A DNA stretch of 64,000 nt from Planococcus kocurii (GCF_001465835.2 NZ_CP013661.2:1054001-1118000); one strand, 5' to 3'; shown: positions 52,941 through 62,149, numbered from the stretch's first letter. Numbers and translations: made by a program. Notes: generated from the letters alone by a model not told the origin.

Positions 52941-53884
52941 TTTTTCTCACCTGCCACTCTGAATTGAATAATTGAAAGAACGACTACTAAAATTACGATG
53001 ACGTAAGACACGGTTGATGCGTAACCAAAGTCAGGCGTGTATTCAAAGGAAAGATTATAAATATATTGTGAAATTGAGATTGTTGCGTTTCCCGGTCCTC
53101 CATTAGTAATGTTAACGATTTCATCAAAGATTTGTAATGTACCGATCGTTGACGTAATGGATGTGAACAAAATAATGGGCTTGAGAATGGGCACGGTAAT
53201 TTGGAAAAACTGCTGGATCGAGTTCGCTCCATCAATTCGTGCTGCTTCGTAAATCGACTTGTCGACATTTTGCAAAGCTGCTAGATAGAAAATCATATTG
53301 TAGCCAGTCCATCTCCAAGTAATTGCAAGAATGATGACCACTTTCGCCCATACAGGATCTGCTAAAAAATTGATGGTTTCAGAAATAAAACCAAAGTTAA
53401 GCAAAAACTGGTTGATGATGCCATCAATTCCAAATAAGTATTTAAAAATGACCGAGTAAGCAACTAATGACGTTACACACGGTAAGAAAATTGCGATTCT
53501 GAAAAAACTTCTAAATTTCAAGTTAGGGTCATTTAACAAGACGGAAAAGAATAATGCCAATATGATCATTAATGGTACTTGAATCAGTAAGTAAATCGAT
53601 GTATTGGTTAGTGCTGCGATAAATGTCGGATCACCGAACAAACGCTGCCAATTGGATAAGCCTGTAAACTCCAAATTCCCGCCCATTCCAGATTGGAACG
53701 ACAACAGAAAAGCTTGGATCATTGGATAAAAGTTAAAGATGGTAATTGCGATGACTGAGATAATGATAAACAGCCAACCAACTTTTTTCTTAAAGTACAC
53801 ACCGGTTTTGTCACGTTTGGTTTCTTTATAGCCCAAGCGCACGGGAAGATCTATTTCGCCTTTTTTTGTTGATTGCTGCCCCAT
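52937..53884 (-). CDS. Carbohydrate ABC transporter permease, LacF/GanP type
   Basis: MalF-class permease: a first helix at VGWLFIIISVIAITIFNFYP, then the EAA loop (YEAARIDGANSIQQFFQITVPILKP) and the LQIFDEIVNITNGGPGNAT block common to LacF/GanP. The start chosen is the ATG ten bases after AGGAGG, giving MGQQSTKKGEIDL; the ATG three codons upstream is too close to that site. Confidence 0.93.
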   Translation of the reverse strand: MGQQSTKKGEIDLPVRLGYKETKRDKTGVYFKKKVGWLFIIISVIAITIFNFYPMIQAFLLSFQSGMGGNLEFTGLSNWQRLFGDPTFIAALTNTSIYLLIQVPLMIILALFFSVLLNDPNLKFRSFFRIAIFLPCVTSLVAYSVIFKYLFGIDGIINQFLLNFGFISETINFLADPVWAKVVIILAITWRWTGYNMIFYLAALQNVDKSIYEAARIDGANSIQQFFQITVPILKPIILFTSITSTIGTLQIFDEIVNITNGGPGNATISISQYIYNLSFEYTPDFGYASTVSYVIVILVVVLSIIQFRVAGEKK

Positions 53885-53902
53885 ATTTCTCATTCCTCCT
53901 AT

Positions 53903-53974
53903 AAAAAAAACTTGAGCTGTGTCCAAATGGTAAGTGATAAAGCACTTCTACCAGTTATCGGACGGCAACTCAAG
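53903..53974 (-). terminator. Attenuating hairpin between binding-protein and permease genes
   Basis: CTTGAGTTGCCGTCC / GGACACAGCTCAAG with an inner hairpin (GGTAGAAGTG / CACTTACC) and a run of T residues, right after the binding-protein stop. Likely lets only part of the transcripts continue into the permeases. Confidence 0.7.
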
Positions 53975-53995
53975 GCTTCATTTATTTACAATCTA

Positions 53996-55294
53996 TTATT
54001 TGAGTTGTGCTTCAGCTTGTCCTTGAACATTTTCAAGTACGGTCGTGAGCTCTGCTCCACCCAAATAGTCTTGCATCCCTGTTACTAAAATATCTTCAAT
54101 TGCATACGTGTGTAAGCCATAGTTGACGGCTGGAATTTCATCAGTCCATGTAGAAAGGTCTGTCAGAAGTTGCTGTCCACCGAAGAATTCATCTTCAACT
54201 GCATACGCATCTCCTTCAGCTGCTGGTGAGTACGTTCCAAGAGCACCAATCTCTTCTACAAGTGTTTGGTACAAATCAGCGTTTGAACCAAATGTGTTCA
54301 ACATGAATTCCGCTGCTTGTTCTTTGCCATCTACGTTTAAGACGTACCATGAACTGCCGCCCAAGTTAGAAGCGTTTACTGCGCCTTCCATATCCAAACG
54401 CGGCATTGGCACGACTGCCCAATTACCTGATTGATCTGCGGCTTGCTTAACGCTTGGTGTAATCCAGTTTCCTGTTGGAACACTGGCAACGTCACCGCTG
54501 TTGAAGGCACCAACAAACTGGCTCCAGTCAGAAACGATTTTTGCGATGTCCGCATCCATCATTTCTTTATATGTTTCAAAAGCGTTTTCAAGTGTTTCGT
54601 TGCCTGCAAGATTTGGTGTTGAACCATCTTCATCCACATACCATGAACCGTTTGTCTGAATCATCATACGAACCTGAGCCAAATCGTTCGGATCCAAGGT
54701 CAACATGTTTTTGCCAGTTGCTTTTTTCACATCTTTACCAATTTCAATGTATTCATCCCATGTAATATTTGTTACATCTTCTACTGTGTATCCTGCTTCT
54801 TCAAGATAATCTGTGCGTACGTACAATGCCGCTACGCCAGAATCGAATGGCAATCCGTATTGCTCATCTTCAAAACTTGTTGTCGCAATTTTATATTCTG
54901 CAAAATCGTCTGAATTGATAACGTCCGTTAATGGATGGAATGCATCCGGATAAGCTTGCAGGAAGCTTTGCGCACGGTAATCTTCAATCAAAACAATGTT
55001 TGGCATTCCGTTCGTTGTACCCGAGCTGAGTCCGGTGTTTAATTTTTGAATAATATCGTCTTGTGCATTTTCAATGATGTCTACTTCAAAGTCGCCATCA
55101 CCGTCGTAAGCTTCTTTGGCATTTTCAAGAGCTGCAATGTTGAATGCCGGATCCCAAGCCCAAGCCGTAATCGTATCTACGTCTGATGATCCTTCTGAAT
55201 CACTTCCCCCGTTTGCTTCTTCATCCCCTGAAGAACAAGCTGCCAATACTACCATGCCGACTACCAGCAATAACATAAGATAAAATTTCTTCAT
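53996..55294 (-). CDS. Sugar-binding lipoprotein of ABC transporter (SBP family 1)
   Basis: Start chosen by AAAAAGGGGGA before the ATG of MKKFYLMLLL; a longer frame upstream has no ribosome site. Lipobox VLAAC followed by an SSGDEE linker. The mature part is a family-1 receptor (ITAWAWDPAFNIAALENA, NIVLIEDYRAQSFLQAYP, FVGAFNSGDVASVPTGNW). It feeds the two MalFG-type permeases downstream; ligands are probably raffinose- or galacto-oligosaccharides, given the hydrolases. No ATPase gene is present in the locus. Confidence 0.92.
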   Translation of the reverse strand: MKKFYLMLLLVVGMVVLAACSSGDEEANGGSDSEGSSDVDTITAWAWDPAFNIAALENAKEAYDGDGDFEVDIIENAQDDIIQKLNTGLSSGTTNGMPNIVLIEDYRAQSFLQAYPDAFHPLTDVINSDDFAEYKIATTSFEDEQYGLPFDSGVAALYVRTDYLEEAGYTVEDVTNITWDEYIEIGKDVKKATGKNMLTLDPNDLAQVRMMIQTNGSWYVDEDGSTPNLAGNETLENAFETYKEMMDADIAKIVSDWSQFVGAFNSGDVASVPTGNWITPSVKQAADQSGNWAVVPMPRLDMEGAVNASNLGGSSWYVLNVDGKEQAAEFMLNTFGSNADLYQTLVEEIGALGTYSPAAEGDAYAVEDEFFGGQQLLTDLSTWTDEIPAVNYGLHTYAIEDILVTGMQDYLGGAELTTVLENVQGQAEAQLK

Positions 55295-55310
55295 CAAAAA
55301 TCCCCCTTTT

Positions 55311-55324
55311 TGTAAGCGCTTAAC
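55311..55324 (-). promoter_or_regulatory. cre-like catabolite control site
   Basis: TGTAAGCGCTTAAC on the plus strand fits the CcpA cre pattern TGWAANCGNTNWCA closely. It lies between a TATACT -10 box (plus-strand positions 55341-55346) and the start codon, where CcpA would act as a roadblock. Implies glucose repression of the importer and hydrolases. Confidence 0.75.
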
Positions 55325-55340
55325 CTTTCGCCTTACATAC

Positions 55341-55346
55341 AGTATA
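55341..55346 (-). promoter_or_regulatory. -10 box of the sugar-binding protein operon
   Basis: TATACT on the minus strand, ~25 bp downstream of the T-run of the preceding terminator. No convincing -35; activation by the adjacent response regulator would explain that. Confidence 0.45.
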
Positions 55347-55352
55347 ACGACA

Positions 55353-55383
55353 CAAAAAAAAAGATTGTTAGGACAATCTTTAG
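55353..55383 (-). terminator. Terminator after the two-component operon
   Basis: AAGATTGT-CCT-AACAATCTT followed by nine T residues on the minus strand, separating the sensor/regulator genes from the importer operon. Confidence 0.85.
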
Positions 55384-55439
55384 GTGTTAGTTTGAAAATT
55401 TTTAGATGTTCTAATTTTCTGTCAAATAAATTTGTATTA

Positions 55440-56438
55440 TTAGTAGAAACTTGTAATTTCATTTGGTTTTAGTTCTTTTTTGTTTTTTTGAAGCGGCAGT
55501 TCCACTTTCACTTTTGTGCCCAGCGTTTTTTCACTTGTAATTTCGACACCATATTCTTCTCCGTAGAGTAACTGAATACGTTCATGAACATTACGAATAC
55601 CAATGCCACTAAACAAATGACGCTTTTCTTTAAAATCTTCTTTCGTGTAATCGCCTTTTATTTCCATGCCATCTCCATTATCAACAATCTCACATAAGAG
55701 GTTTGATCCTTTTTGAGATACTAAAATTTGAACAAATCCTTCTTTTTTTTCATTAAATGCATGAAAAAAAGCATTTTCGATAAATGGCTGAAGAATCAAC
55801 TTGGGCAACTGGCAATCCAAACAATCTGGAGAGATGAAAAAGTTCACTTTAATCCCGTCTCCATAACGCGCTTGATTGATTAAAACATAATTTTTCAAAT
55901 CTATTACTTCCTGCTCAACGGTAATGGTCTGGTCGACGTTGCTCAATGCATTTTGCAGTAATGAAATTAACGCATGTATCATGTCGGTTGCTTTTTCTTT
56001 GTTGCCTTGTTGGATCATGAACTTCACTGAGGCGAGCGTATTGTAAAGAAAATGTGGATTGATTTGATGCTGCAATGCTGACAATTCTGCTCCCCGTTGC
56101 TTTTGTTGAGCTTGTACGACAAGTTCCACATATTCTTGCAATTCATTGAGCATAAAATTAAAAGCATGGGCAATTTTCTTTGTCTCGTAGCCACCCGTTT
56201 CAGGAACTGGCTTTGTGAACTCATGTTTGGCCATTGTTGAAATTTCTTTCACCAGCTTACTAATTGAATTGGTCATTCGACGGGAAATGATAAATACCAC
56301 AATTACAGCAAGTAAGACGATGCCCAAACTGATCAAAAGGATTTCTTTTGTGTTGACCAAGTTATTGAGAACTGCATTTTTGTCTACTAGATTCACTAAA
56401 TACATATTGTAAGTTGGCAAGTATTGCGACATGAACAT
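55440..56438 (-). pseudogene. YesM-type sensor kinase, C-terminal half, frameshifted from its N-terminus
   Basis: Carries the second membrane helix (ILLISLGIVLLAVIVVFIIS), a HAMP domain, the phosphoacceptor box HQINPHFLYNTLASVKF and HATPase motifs VDNGDGME and GIGIRNVHERI. The reading frame is open back to ~56490 but has no proper start: the upstream codons NVHVFDKDYMFMSQYLP are the natural continuation of the gene upstream in another frame. A one-base indel in 56461-56490 has split a ~600-codon sensor kinase. Either a real inactivation or a sequencing error. Confidence 0.85.
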
Positions 56439-57259
56439 ATAGTCCTTATCAAAGACATGAACATTTTGAATTCGATTTCTTCTGACTCTACTTCTTTAGC
56501 CAATGTTAGGACGTCAATTGACTCATCACCAATCAGTTCTTCATTGTTACTAGAAACCACTTTTCCTTTATCATTGATCAGTAAAACTTGGTTTTCCGTG
56601 CTTGTATATCCTTCATAAAAATCTTTCAATTGAGATTCTCGAATTGGAAAATACAAAACGCCGTAAATTTCACCAGTCGATCTCTCAACGAGTGCTTTTG
56701 TGGCTACGATCATCGGTTCATCAGTAAAAAGAGTGGAAGGGATGAATTGATAAAGCAAAGTACTTGGTCGATTAAATGAGTTTTGCGTAATTTGATGATT
56801 GCGCAGTCCTTGCCATGAAACTGGCCAATTTGAATAATTCATATTGTATAGCCGCTCGTTATTTCCAAGAACAATCATATTGGCTTCATACGATTCTATA
56901 GTTGGATAAATGCGTTCCATTTGCTTACCAATATCAAAATAGGATTTTGACGTTTCAATCGTATTCTGATTTTTTTGTGTCAGTACTTTTTTGATTGTTC
57001 CATTATTTTGCACATCATTCATCGCGCTGACGACAGCGAAACTATACGCTTCGAATTGTTTTTCAATTTGTTCTAATGATTTTGTATTTGAAATACTAAA
57101 GGTTTCCATGAATAAATTAGAAGACATTCGAATTGAACTAACTGTAATGAGTAAAGAAACCGCTACGATACTAATGACCATAATCAAAAACATTTTTACA
57201 AACAGGCTGTTATTTCTTAAGATTCGAAAGGCCCTTTTTTTCATTGTCATGATTAGCAT
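56396..57259 (-). pseudogene. YesM-type sensor kinase, N-terminal half, frameshifted
   Basis: First membrane helix (FVKMFLIMVISIVAVSLLIT) and a Cache-like extracellular sensor (KSLEQIEKQFEAYSFAVVS ... GEIYGVLYFPIRESQL ... QVLLINDKGKVVSSNNEEL). The frame runs out shortly after EVESEEIEF, giving an unnatural tail. Start has AAAGGAG five bases upstream and overlaps the response-regulator gene by 50 bp, so regulator and kinase were translationally coupled. The extracellular domain would sense the sugar or the loaded receptor. Confidence 0.85.
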
Positions 57260-58772
57260 GAAACTCCTTTCGGTATTTTCCTGGAGACATACCCGTTATC
57301 CGCTTGAAGACTTTGCAAAAATAGCTATGCTCAGAGTAGCCAACCATCCCACTAATGTTCGAAATGGAGACTTGGCTGTTTTCCAATAGTTCCATCGATT
57401 TTTTAATGCGCACCCGATTTAAATATTCACTAAAGCCCTCCTTGTGGTGTGTACTGAAATAAGAAGACAAATAAGAAGTATTAAAGTGAAAGTGAGCAGC
57501 TATTTCAGACAAGCGAAGTGGTTCGGTATAATGCTGCTCAATATAAGATAAGATTTTATTGAGGTTTCTGGATTGATCATTGGCTTTGTCATCTAAAAGA
57601 ATAATGCCACGTACTTCATCTAAAAATTCATTGAATTTGTCTAATGCCCCATGAACATGATCGGCTTCGTTAATAACCGAAAAGTAAGTGTACTTTTTTT
57701 GTTCAATAGCTTGGACGTCGTATTTCATCGTTTCTAGTAGCACAATTATATTGAAAACGATATTCCCTAAAAAGGTTTTGAACTCAAAGCTGTCGTTGTG
57801 GTATCGCCCTTTCAAATAATCAACGTGATTTTCTAGATAGGTAAATGCTACGTTAAACAAACGATCTTTAAACATTTCAATAAAATGATTCAAGTCAAAA
57901 TGTGCCTGTTTTTCGTTCTCTTTTGGCAATTCATCGTAACTAAACACATGTATGTCCGGCAAGTAAAACAAGTACTTTTTCATCTGCGAATAGCCTTCAT
58001 CGTGCACTCTTTTAATATCTTCAATCGCATCGAATGGTTCGTAAATTGCCCACGTTTCATCCGATACTTCGTTTTTTTCTTGGTATATCGCCTCTTTAAT
58101 GTACCGTAATTGGTGAGAATTAAAATTGAATAAAAGAGTCGCTTCTGTTTTGCTGGCGTTTAATAGAAATACGGGCAACTCTTCGAGAACAGCTTGCTTA
58201 ACTATTGTTGCTGCCGCTACTGCATTAAGATTTTCCCCATGAATTCCAATCAACCCAAACTTATTATTGATGAAGACAGATGACGCATCCACAAAATTTG
58301 TAGAAATATCATATCCAAGAATCATACTTTCAAGTATTTCTTCGGGAGTGCGAACTGTCTTTATCGGAGAAGAAGCATTTTGTATATGCGGAATACGATC
58401 TGCAACCCTGTTTAATACGGTTAATAATTCTTGTCCATTCAACTTCGGCTTTAAAATATAATCAGCCACACCATTTTGAAAGGTTGATCGCACGTAATCA
58501 AAGTTTTCAAAGCTGCTTAAAATAATAATTTCAATGTTTGGAAATGCTTTTTTGGCTTCTCTTACCAAATCGATTCCATCCATAATGGGCATGACAATAT
58601 CGGTAATAACGATATCTGGAGAAAATACGTTAATCATCTCCATCGCTTCTTTTCCATTTGAAGCTTCTCCCACAATTTCAAATCCCGCCTGTTTCCAGTC
58701 AATGTAATTCAGAATTCCTTGTCGGATTAACATCTCGTCATCTACTATAAGAACTTTGCATCTCTCTCTCAC
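57210..58772 (-). CDS. YesN-type response regulator with AraC DNA-binding domain
   Basis: N-terminal receiver: VDDEMLIRQG acidic pair, phospho-Asp in PDIVITDIVMP and a Lys in YILKPKLNG. A ~250-residue middle region and a C-terminal AraC double HTH (LSEIAAHFHFNTSYLSSYF and ISNISGMVGYSEHSYFCKVF, then RITGMSPGKYRKEF). GTG start behind GGGGGAG. Pairs with the split sensor kinase and most likely activates the galactoside importer operon downstream. Confidence 0.92.
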   Translation of the reverse strand: MRERCKVLIVDDEMLIRQGILNYIDWKQAGFEIVGEASNGKEAMEMINVFSPDIVITDIVMPIMDGIDLVREAKKAFPNIEIIILSSFENFDYVRSTFQNGVADYILKPKLNGQELLTVLNRVADRIPHIQNASSPIKTVRTPEEILESMILGYDISTNFVDASSVFINNKFGLIGIHGENLNAVAAATIVKQAVLEELPVFLLNASKTEATLLFNFNSHQLRYIKEAIYQEKNEVSDETWAIYEPFDAIEDIKRVHDEGYSQMKKYLFYLPDIHVFSYDELPKENEKQAHFDLNHFIEMFKDRLFNVAFTYLENHVDYLKGRYHNDSFEFKTFLGNIVFNIIVLLETMKYDVQAIEQKKYTYFSVINEADHVHGALDKFNEFLDEVRGIILLDDKANDQSRNLNKILSYIEQHYTEPLRLSEIAAHFHFNTSYLSSYFSTHHKEGFSEYLNRVRIKKSMELLENSQVSISNISGMVGYSEHSYFCKVFKRITGMSPGKYRKEFHANHDNEKKGLSNLKK

Positions 58773-59080
58773 AATATCTCCCCCTTGCTACTTGCTTCAT
58801 ACAAAACTTCCGATGCTGTTGCTTTCTATTAGATAAAATCATACGTTAAATTCATGGAGCTTGGCAATTTCTCACTCTCTGCTGTTCTAAACACATCCTA
58901 CCACCTCTTACTAATTCATGATTATTTATCAAATAACTTAACATATGAAATGAATATTTTTCATTAGAATAAAAATACTGCTCATAAAAAAACAGAATGT
59001 TCTCAGACATTATAAAAACCCAAGAACCGTTTGCCTCTTTGGCAAAAGTTCTTGAGTTTATTCTTTACATGATTCTCTTA
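58773..59080. other. Intergenic region between regulator and flotillin genes
   Basis: AT-rich promoter region of the two-component operon plus the flotillin terminator at 59021-59054. No operator or gene recognised. Confidence 0.5.
59021..59054 (-). terminator. Flotillin gene terminator
   Basis: CAAGAACttTTGCC / GGCAAAcgGTTCTTG followed by GGTTTTTATAA on the minus strand, just after the flotillin stop. Confidence 0.8.
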
Positions 59081-60562
59081 CTATTCTTCATCGCTTTGAT
59101 TTGTATCCTCATTTTTTTCTTTTTGTAATACCGGCATCGTCGCAACCGGTGCTTGGGCTGCTGGTTGATTGTTGCGATTGACGTAAGATTTCAGCAACTC
59201 TCCGATATCGATGCCGGTCATTTCTTTCAGCGGCGCCTGCATGTCGACCATGGTTTTCGTCACGCTTCTGCCGAAAGACGGGATGCCTTGGCCGTTGCCG
59301 GAATCAATGATTTTCACCGATTCGATATTGCTCAGTGGCAAGGCCACTTTCTCTGCAAATACGGGCAGCATGTCGATCAGTTTTTCGGTGATGATGACGT
59401 CGCCGTGTTCTTCCATGGCTTCAGCGAGTAGTTTACGAGACTCGGCTTCTGCTTTACCGCGCTCGCGAATAACTTCTGCTTCTGCGGCACCTTCATCACG
59501 TTTGATCTTGGCTTTTGCTTCCCCGTCAATGACTGCTCGGCGCGCATCAGCTTCTGCGGAACGTGTTGTTTCGTAGTACGTCGCATCGGCTTTTGTTTTG
59601 CGCACTTTGCTTTCTTCTTCTTCGAGTTTAACTGCGCGTTCACGTGCTGCGAATTGCATATTGAGTTCTTCATCCTGGATTTCCATCGCAAGCTTCGCCT
59701 TTTCCAGCTCATAAGACTGCTCGGATTTGGCACGCGCACGTTCAGTTTCTTCTTTGAATGCTGCGTCTTTTATGTCTTTTTCTTTTTTCGATTCGGCGGT
59801 AGAAATTTGGCGTTTGTATTCTTCTTCTTTTGCCTCTTGGTCGGTTTGCGCGCGGTGAATGCGTGTTTCGCGCTCCGTATTGGCTTCTGCAATTTCAGCA
59901 AGCTTGCGCACTTCTGCGATACGCGGTCGACCCAAGTTTTCCAAGTAGCCATTATTCTCATCAGCATCACGCAAATCGGTCAAGCCGAGTGATGTGATTT
60001 TAAAGCCCATCAAATCTAGTTGTTTTTGAGCGACATCTTGCACATCTGTATTGAATTTCTCGCGGTCGCTATTGATGTCTTCTACTGTCATTTTTGAAAG
60101 AATCGCACGCAAATTACTACCAAGCACTTCGATAATTTCTGTCTCAATTTCTTCTTGTTTTTTGCCAAGAAATTGCTCGGCGTAATTAGCAATGCCATTC
60201 AACGTGTCGGCGACTTTGACCATGGCCACAGCGTCGGCAACAATCGGCACCCCAGCGTTTGTATAAACACGCGGTGTGGCAAGTTTCAGTTGAAATGACG
60301 TCAAGCTAACCGGCGTTGACGTTTGGAAACGTCTTAACAGATAGCCGCCGCCCCGAATGATTTTCATCGAGCGACCTTCGTCATCTGTAAAAATATTCGT
60401 ATCTTTTGCTGGATCTCCAATTTTGGGTCCCGTAATAATTAGCGCCTCATTGGATTTCGCGGTGCGGTAACGGACCTTCATCCAGAAGAAATACCCGATG
60501 CCGGCAATTGCCGCGATGATGACTAACGCAATAATAACTGTAATAATTCCTAATGATTGCAT
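59081..60562 (-). CDS. floT: Flotillin-like membrane scaffold protein
   Basis: Starts at the ATG behind GGGAGTGGAG, giving MQSLGIITVIIALVI; an upstream in-frame start lacks a ribosome site. One N-terminal membrane helix, then an SPFH/band-7 domain (SNEALIITGPKIGD to about residue 190), a long Glu/Ala/Lys/Arg coiled coil (~195-380) and a C-terminal PVFAEKVALPLSNIESVKII region. Matches B. subtilis FloT/YuaG. Organises membrane microdomains. No NfeD-like partner gene is adjacent; the gene upstream encodes a different membrane protein. Confidence 0.93.
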   Translation of the reverse strand: MQSLGIITVIIALVIIAAIAGIGYFFWMKVRYRTAKSNEALIITGPKIGDPAKDTNIFTDDEGRSMKIIRGGGYLLRRFQTSTPVSLTSFQLKLATPRVYTNAGVPIVADAVAMVKVADTLNGIANYAEQFLGKKQEEIETEIIEVLGSNLRAILSKMTVEDINSDREKFNTDVQDVAQKQLDLMGFKITSLGLTDLRDADENNGYLENLGRPRIAEVRKLAEIAEANTERETRIHRAQTDQEAKEEEYKRQISTAESKKEKDIKDAAFKEETERARAKSEQSYELEKAKLAMEIQDEELNMQFAARERAVKLEEEESKVRKTKADATYYETTRSAEADARRAVIDGEAKAKIKRDEGAAEAEVIRERGKAEAESRKLLAEAMEEHGDVIITEKLIDMLPVFAEKVALPLSNIESVKIIDSGNGQGIPSFGRSVTKTMVDMQAPLKEMTGIDIGELLKSYVNRNNQPAAQAPVATMPVLQKEKNEDTNQSDEE

Positions 60563-60678
60563 GTTTTCTCCACTCCCTTTTGCTGATTGGCGCATCCTAT
60601 TGAATGAACGATGGAATTGCGCCTATAATAGTATTACGAATAAATTAACTAAATGTTTCAAAAAAAGTAAATGTTTTT

Positions 60679-61080
60679 TCAAGGAAGATAACCATACTCA
60701 AAATTAAAAACGAAATCTAAGAAAAGTATGAGCATAATAGCTAGCACCAAACTAATAGCGATGAAAATTTTAGCCGACAACAATGTAGTGCGTTGAAACA
60801 GTCGAAAGAAAAGATACAACAACATGATGCCAAACGGCCAAAAAATCAGATTCGATATGGTCCACACCCATTGCGAATTTTCTTCCCAGTATGGAGCGGG
60901 GACCGGTGTGATGCCTTTGTATGTTCTATTGATAGCAGTGTACTTGTAGATAAACACAAAAGACAAGCTGCCGTAATAAATGACAATGATGCTTTTCATC
61001 CACCACTTAAAGTAAGGGGCAATCATCGCAACCAAGACAATCAATCCGACCACGAAAAATAACAAAGTGTAGCTTTGCAT
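60679..61080 (-). CDS. Hypothetical small membrane protein
   Basis: 133 residues with four hydrophobic helices (MQSYTLLFFVVGLIVLVAMI, IIVIYYGSLSFVFIY, TISNLIFWPFGIMLLYLFF and FIAISLVLAIMLILFLDFVF). Start behind AGGAGCATTGCC. No family recognised. Divergent from the next gene and upstream of flotillin on the same strand, with a gap of 116 bp. Confidence 0.65.
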   Translation of the reverse strand: MQSYTLLFFVVGLIVLVAMIAPYFKWWMKSIIVIYYGSLSFVFIYKYTAINRTYKGITPVPAPYWEENSQWVWTISNLIFWPFGIMLLYLFFRLFQRTTLLSAKIFIAISLVLAIMLILFLDFVFNFEYGYLP

Positions 61081-61206
61081 GGCAATGCTCCTCTCTTTGT
61101 TCCAAGTGTTTCTTTAGTATACGCTCTTTTGGGAATTAGGTTCCATTTTTTCTAGAATGAAACATTTCGACTGGTTATGCGTATAATACATGGGAGGTGT
61201 TGCGAT

Positions 61207-61473
61207 ATGGGACTGATTCGGTGGATATTTTTTAAGAAGAAGCATCTAGTTTATACTGCTTTTGGTGATGCTATGTATTATCAAGCGGTGGATAAACTTC
61301 GCGTACAAGGTATCGACTATGACACTGTGTTACGAGTAAATGCCAATGTTCACGGCACTGAAGGTCATATGGGTTCTTCACATATGCGCGACGCCATGAC
61401 GAATACTGCACAATATGATTTATATGTAGAAATCAAAGACAAACACTTTGCAGAACAAATTTTGAACGGATAA
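61207..61473 (+). CDS. Hypothetical protein, 88 residues
   Basis: ATG chosen behind GGGAGGTGTTGCGAT, giving MGLIRWIFFKKKHLVYTAFG. The sequence has a compact alpha/beta pattern (YYQAVDKLRVQGIDYDTVLR, DLYVEIKDKHFAEQIL) recalling small DUF2007-like domains. Followed 14 bp later by a tiny membrane protein gene, so the two probably form an operon. Confidence 0.65.
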   Translation: MGLIRWIFFKKKHLVYTAFGDAMYYQAVDKLRVQGIDYDTVLRVNANVHGTEGHMGSSHMRDAMTNTAQYDLYVEIKDKHFAEQILNG

Positions 61474-61487
61474 AAGGAGTGATAATT

Positions 61488-61655
61488 TTGGAAATAGGTT
61501 TCAACTTAATGATTGTGATTGTTTTTGTCGGATTGATCCTTCTGGCTGCTTTCGATATTTACCGAAAATCCGCGATCAAGCTAGCCGATATTCAACTACA
61601 GCGAGACAAAGTTTCTTTAGAGCATACACAACGAGAAAAGCTGACGACTGATTAA
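61488..61655 (+). CDS. Small 55-residue membrane protein
   Basis: TTG start behind AAAGGAGTGATAATT. It encodes MEIGFNLMIVIVFVGLILL followed by AAFDIYRKSA and a charged amphipathic tail (DIQLQRDKVSLEHTQREK). One membrane helix, cytoplasmic tail. Directly follows the 88-residue gene and is closed by a terminator. Strong ribosome site, operon position and terminator support it despite its size. Confidence 0.7.
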   Translation: MEIGFNLMIVIVFVGLILLAAFDIYRKSAIKLADIQLQRDKVSLEHTQREKLTTD

Positions 61656-61658
61656 ATC

Positions 61659-61700
61659 GAAAAATGCGGACCAAGCGAGTAGCGCTTGATCCGCATTTTT
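61659..61700 (+). terminator. Rho-independent terminator
   Basis: AAAAATGCGGAcCAAGCG / CGCTTGaTCCGCATTTTT right after the small membrane protein stop. Confidence 0.93.
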
Positions 61701-61738
61701 CTTGTTTTGAGTAATTTGGGCTTGGTTTTGGGCGTAAT

Positions 61739-61864
61739 GCAAACAAACTTATCGATCACGCAAACAACAGGTGGTATCCCGCAAAAGAACCACTCGTCGC
61801 TGCAAACAAAGCGGCGGATCCCGCAAATAAACTACGCGTTTCTGCAAACAACAAGCTTTAACTA
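61739..61864 (+). repeat. R4 tandem array of 21-nt units, block 1
   Basis: Six units begin at 61739, 61760, 61781, 61802, 61823 and 61844, exactly 21 nt apart, each opening GCAAACAA or a close variant; the remaining 13 nt vary. Confidence 0.85.
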
Positions 61865-61923
61865 GTGAATTCACACCCGTGCTAGCAAACTAGCTTCGTC
61901 TTAATAAGAGAAATTGAGCTTTT

Positions 61924-61955
61924 GCGAACAAACTTGTCGATCACACAACCAACTT
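61924..61955 (+). repeat. R4 array, worn block 2
   Basis: GCGAACAAACTTGTCGATCA followed 21 nt later by ACAACCAAC, a degenerate pair of the same 21-nt unit. Confidence 0.5.
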
Positions 61956-61988
61956 TCCAAATACCTAGCCTTCTCCTCTTTTCATCAA

Positions 61989-62026
61989 AATCCCCGCTCA
62001 AAGCGTACGCGCTTTGAGCGGGGATT
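61989..62026. terminator. Strong hairpin, terminator-like
   Basis: AATCCCCGCTCAAAGCG-TACG-CGCTTTGAGCGGGGATT, a perfect 17-bp stem. No adjacent plus-strand gene needs it; it could back up the terminator at 61659 or end the minus-strand transcript from 62630. Confidence 0.7.
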
Positions 62027-62065
62027 TCGGGTTTTGGGTAAATCGGTCTTGGTTTTGGGCGTAAT

Positions 62066-62149
62066 GCAAACAAACTTGTCGATCACGCAAACAACAGGTG
62101 GTATCCCGCAAACAAACCACTCGTCGCTGCAAACAACGCCTTCATCACT
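62066..62149 (+). repeat. R4 tandem array of 21-nt units, block 3
   Basis: Four units at 62066, 62087, 62108 and 62129, again exactly 21 nt apart. About 85 bp, including the preceding CTTGGTTTTGGGCGTAAT, are nearly identical to block 1, a direct duplication. Confidence 0.85.

Noticed and set aside
59153..59992. Several plus-strand frames opposite the flotillin gene
   Set aside because: They arise from the Glu/Ala/Lys-rich coiled-coil coding pattern on the other strand and have no translation signals.
61739..62149. CRISPR array
   Set aside because: The conserved part is only eight bases and the unit is 21 nt, too short for CRISPR repeats and spacers, and no cas gene is present.
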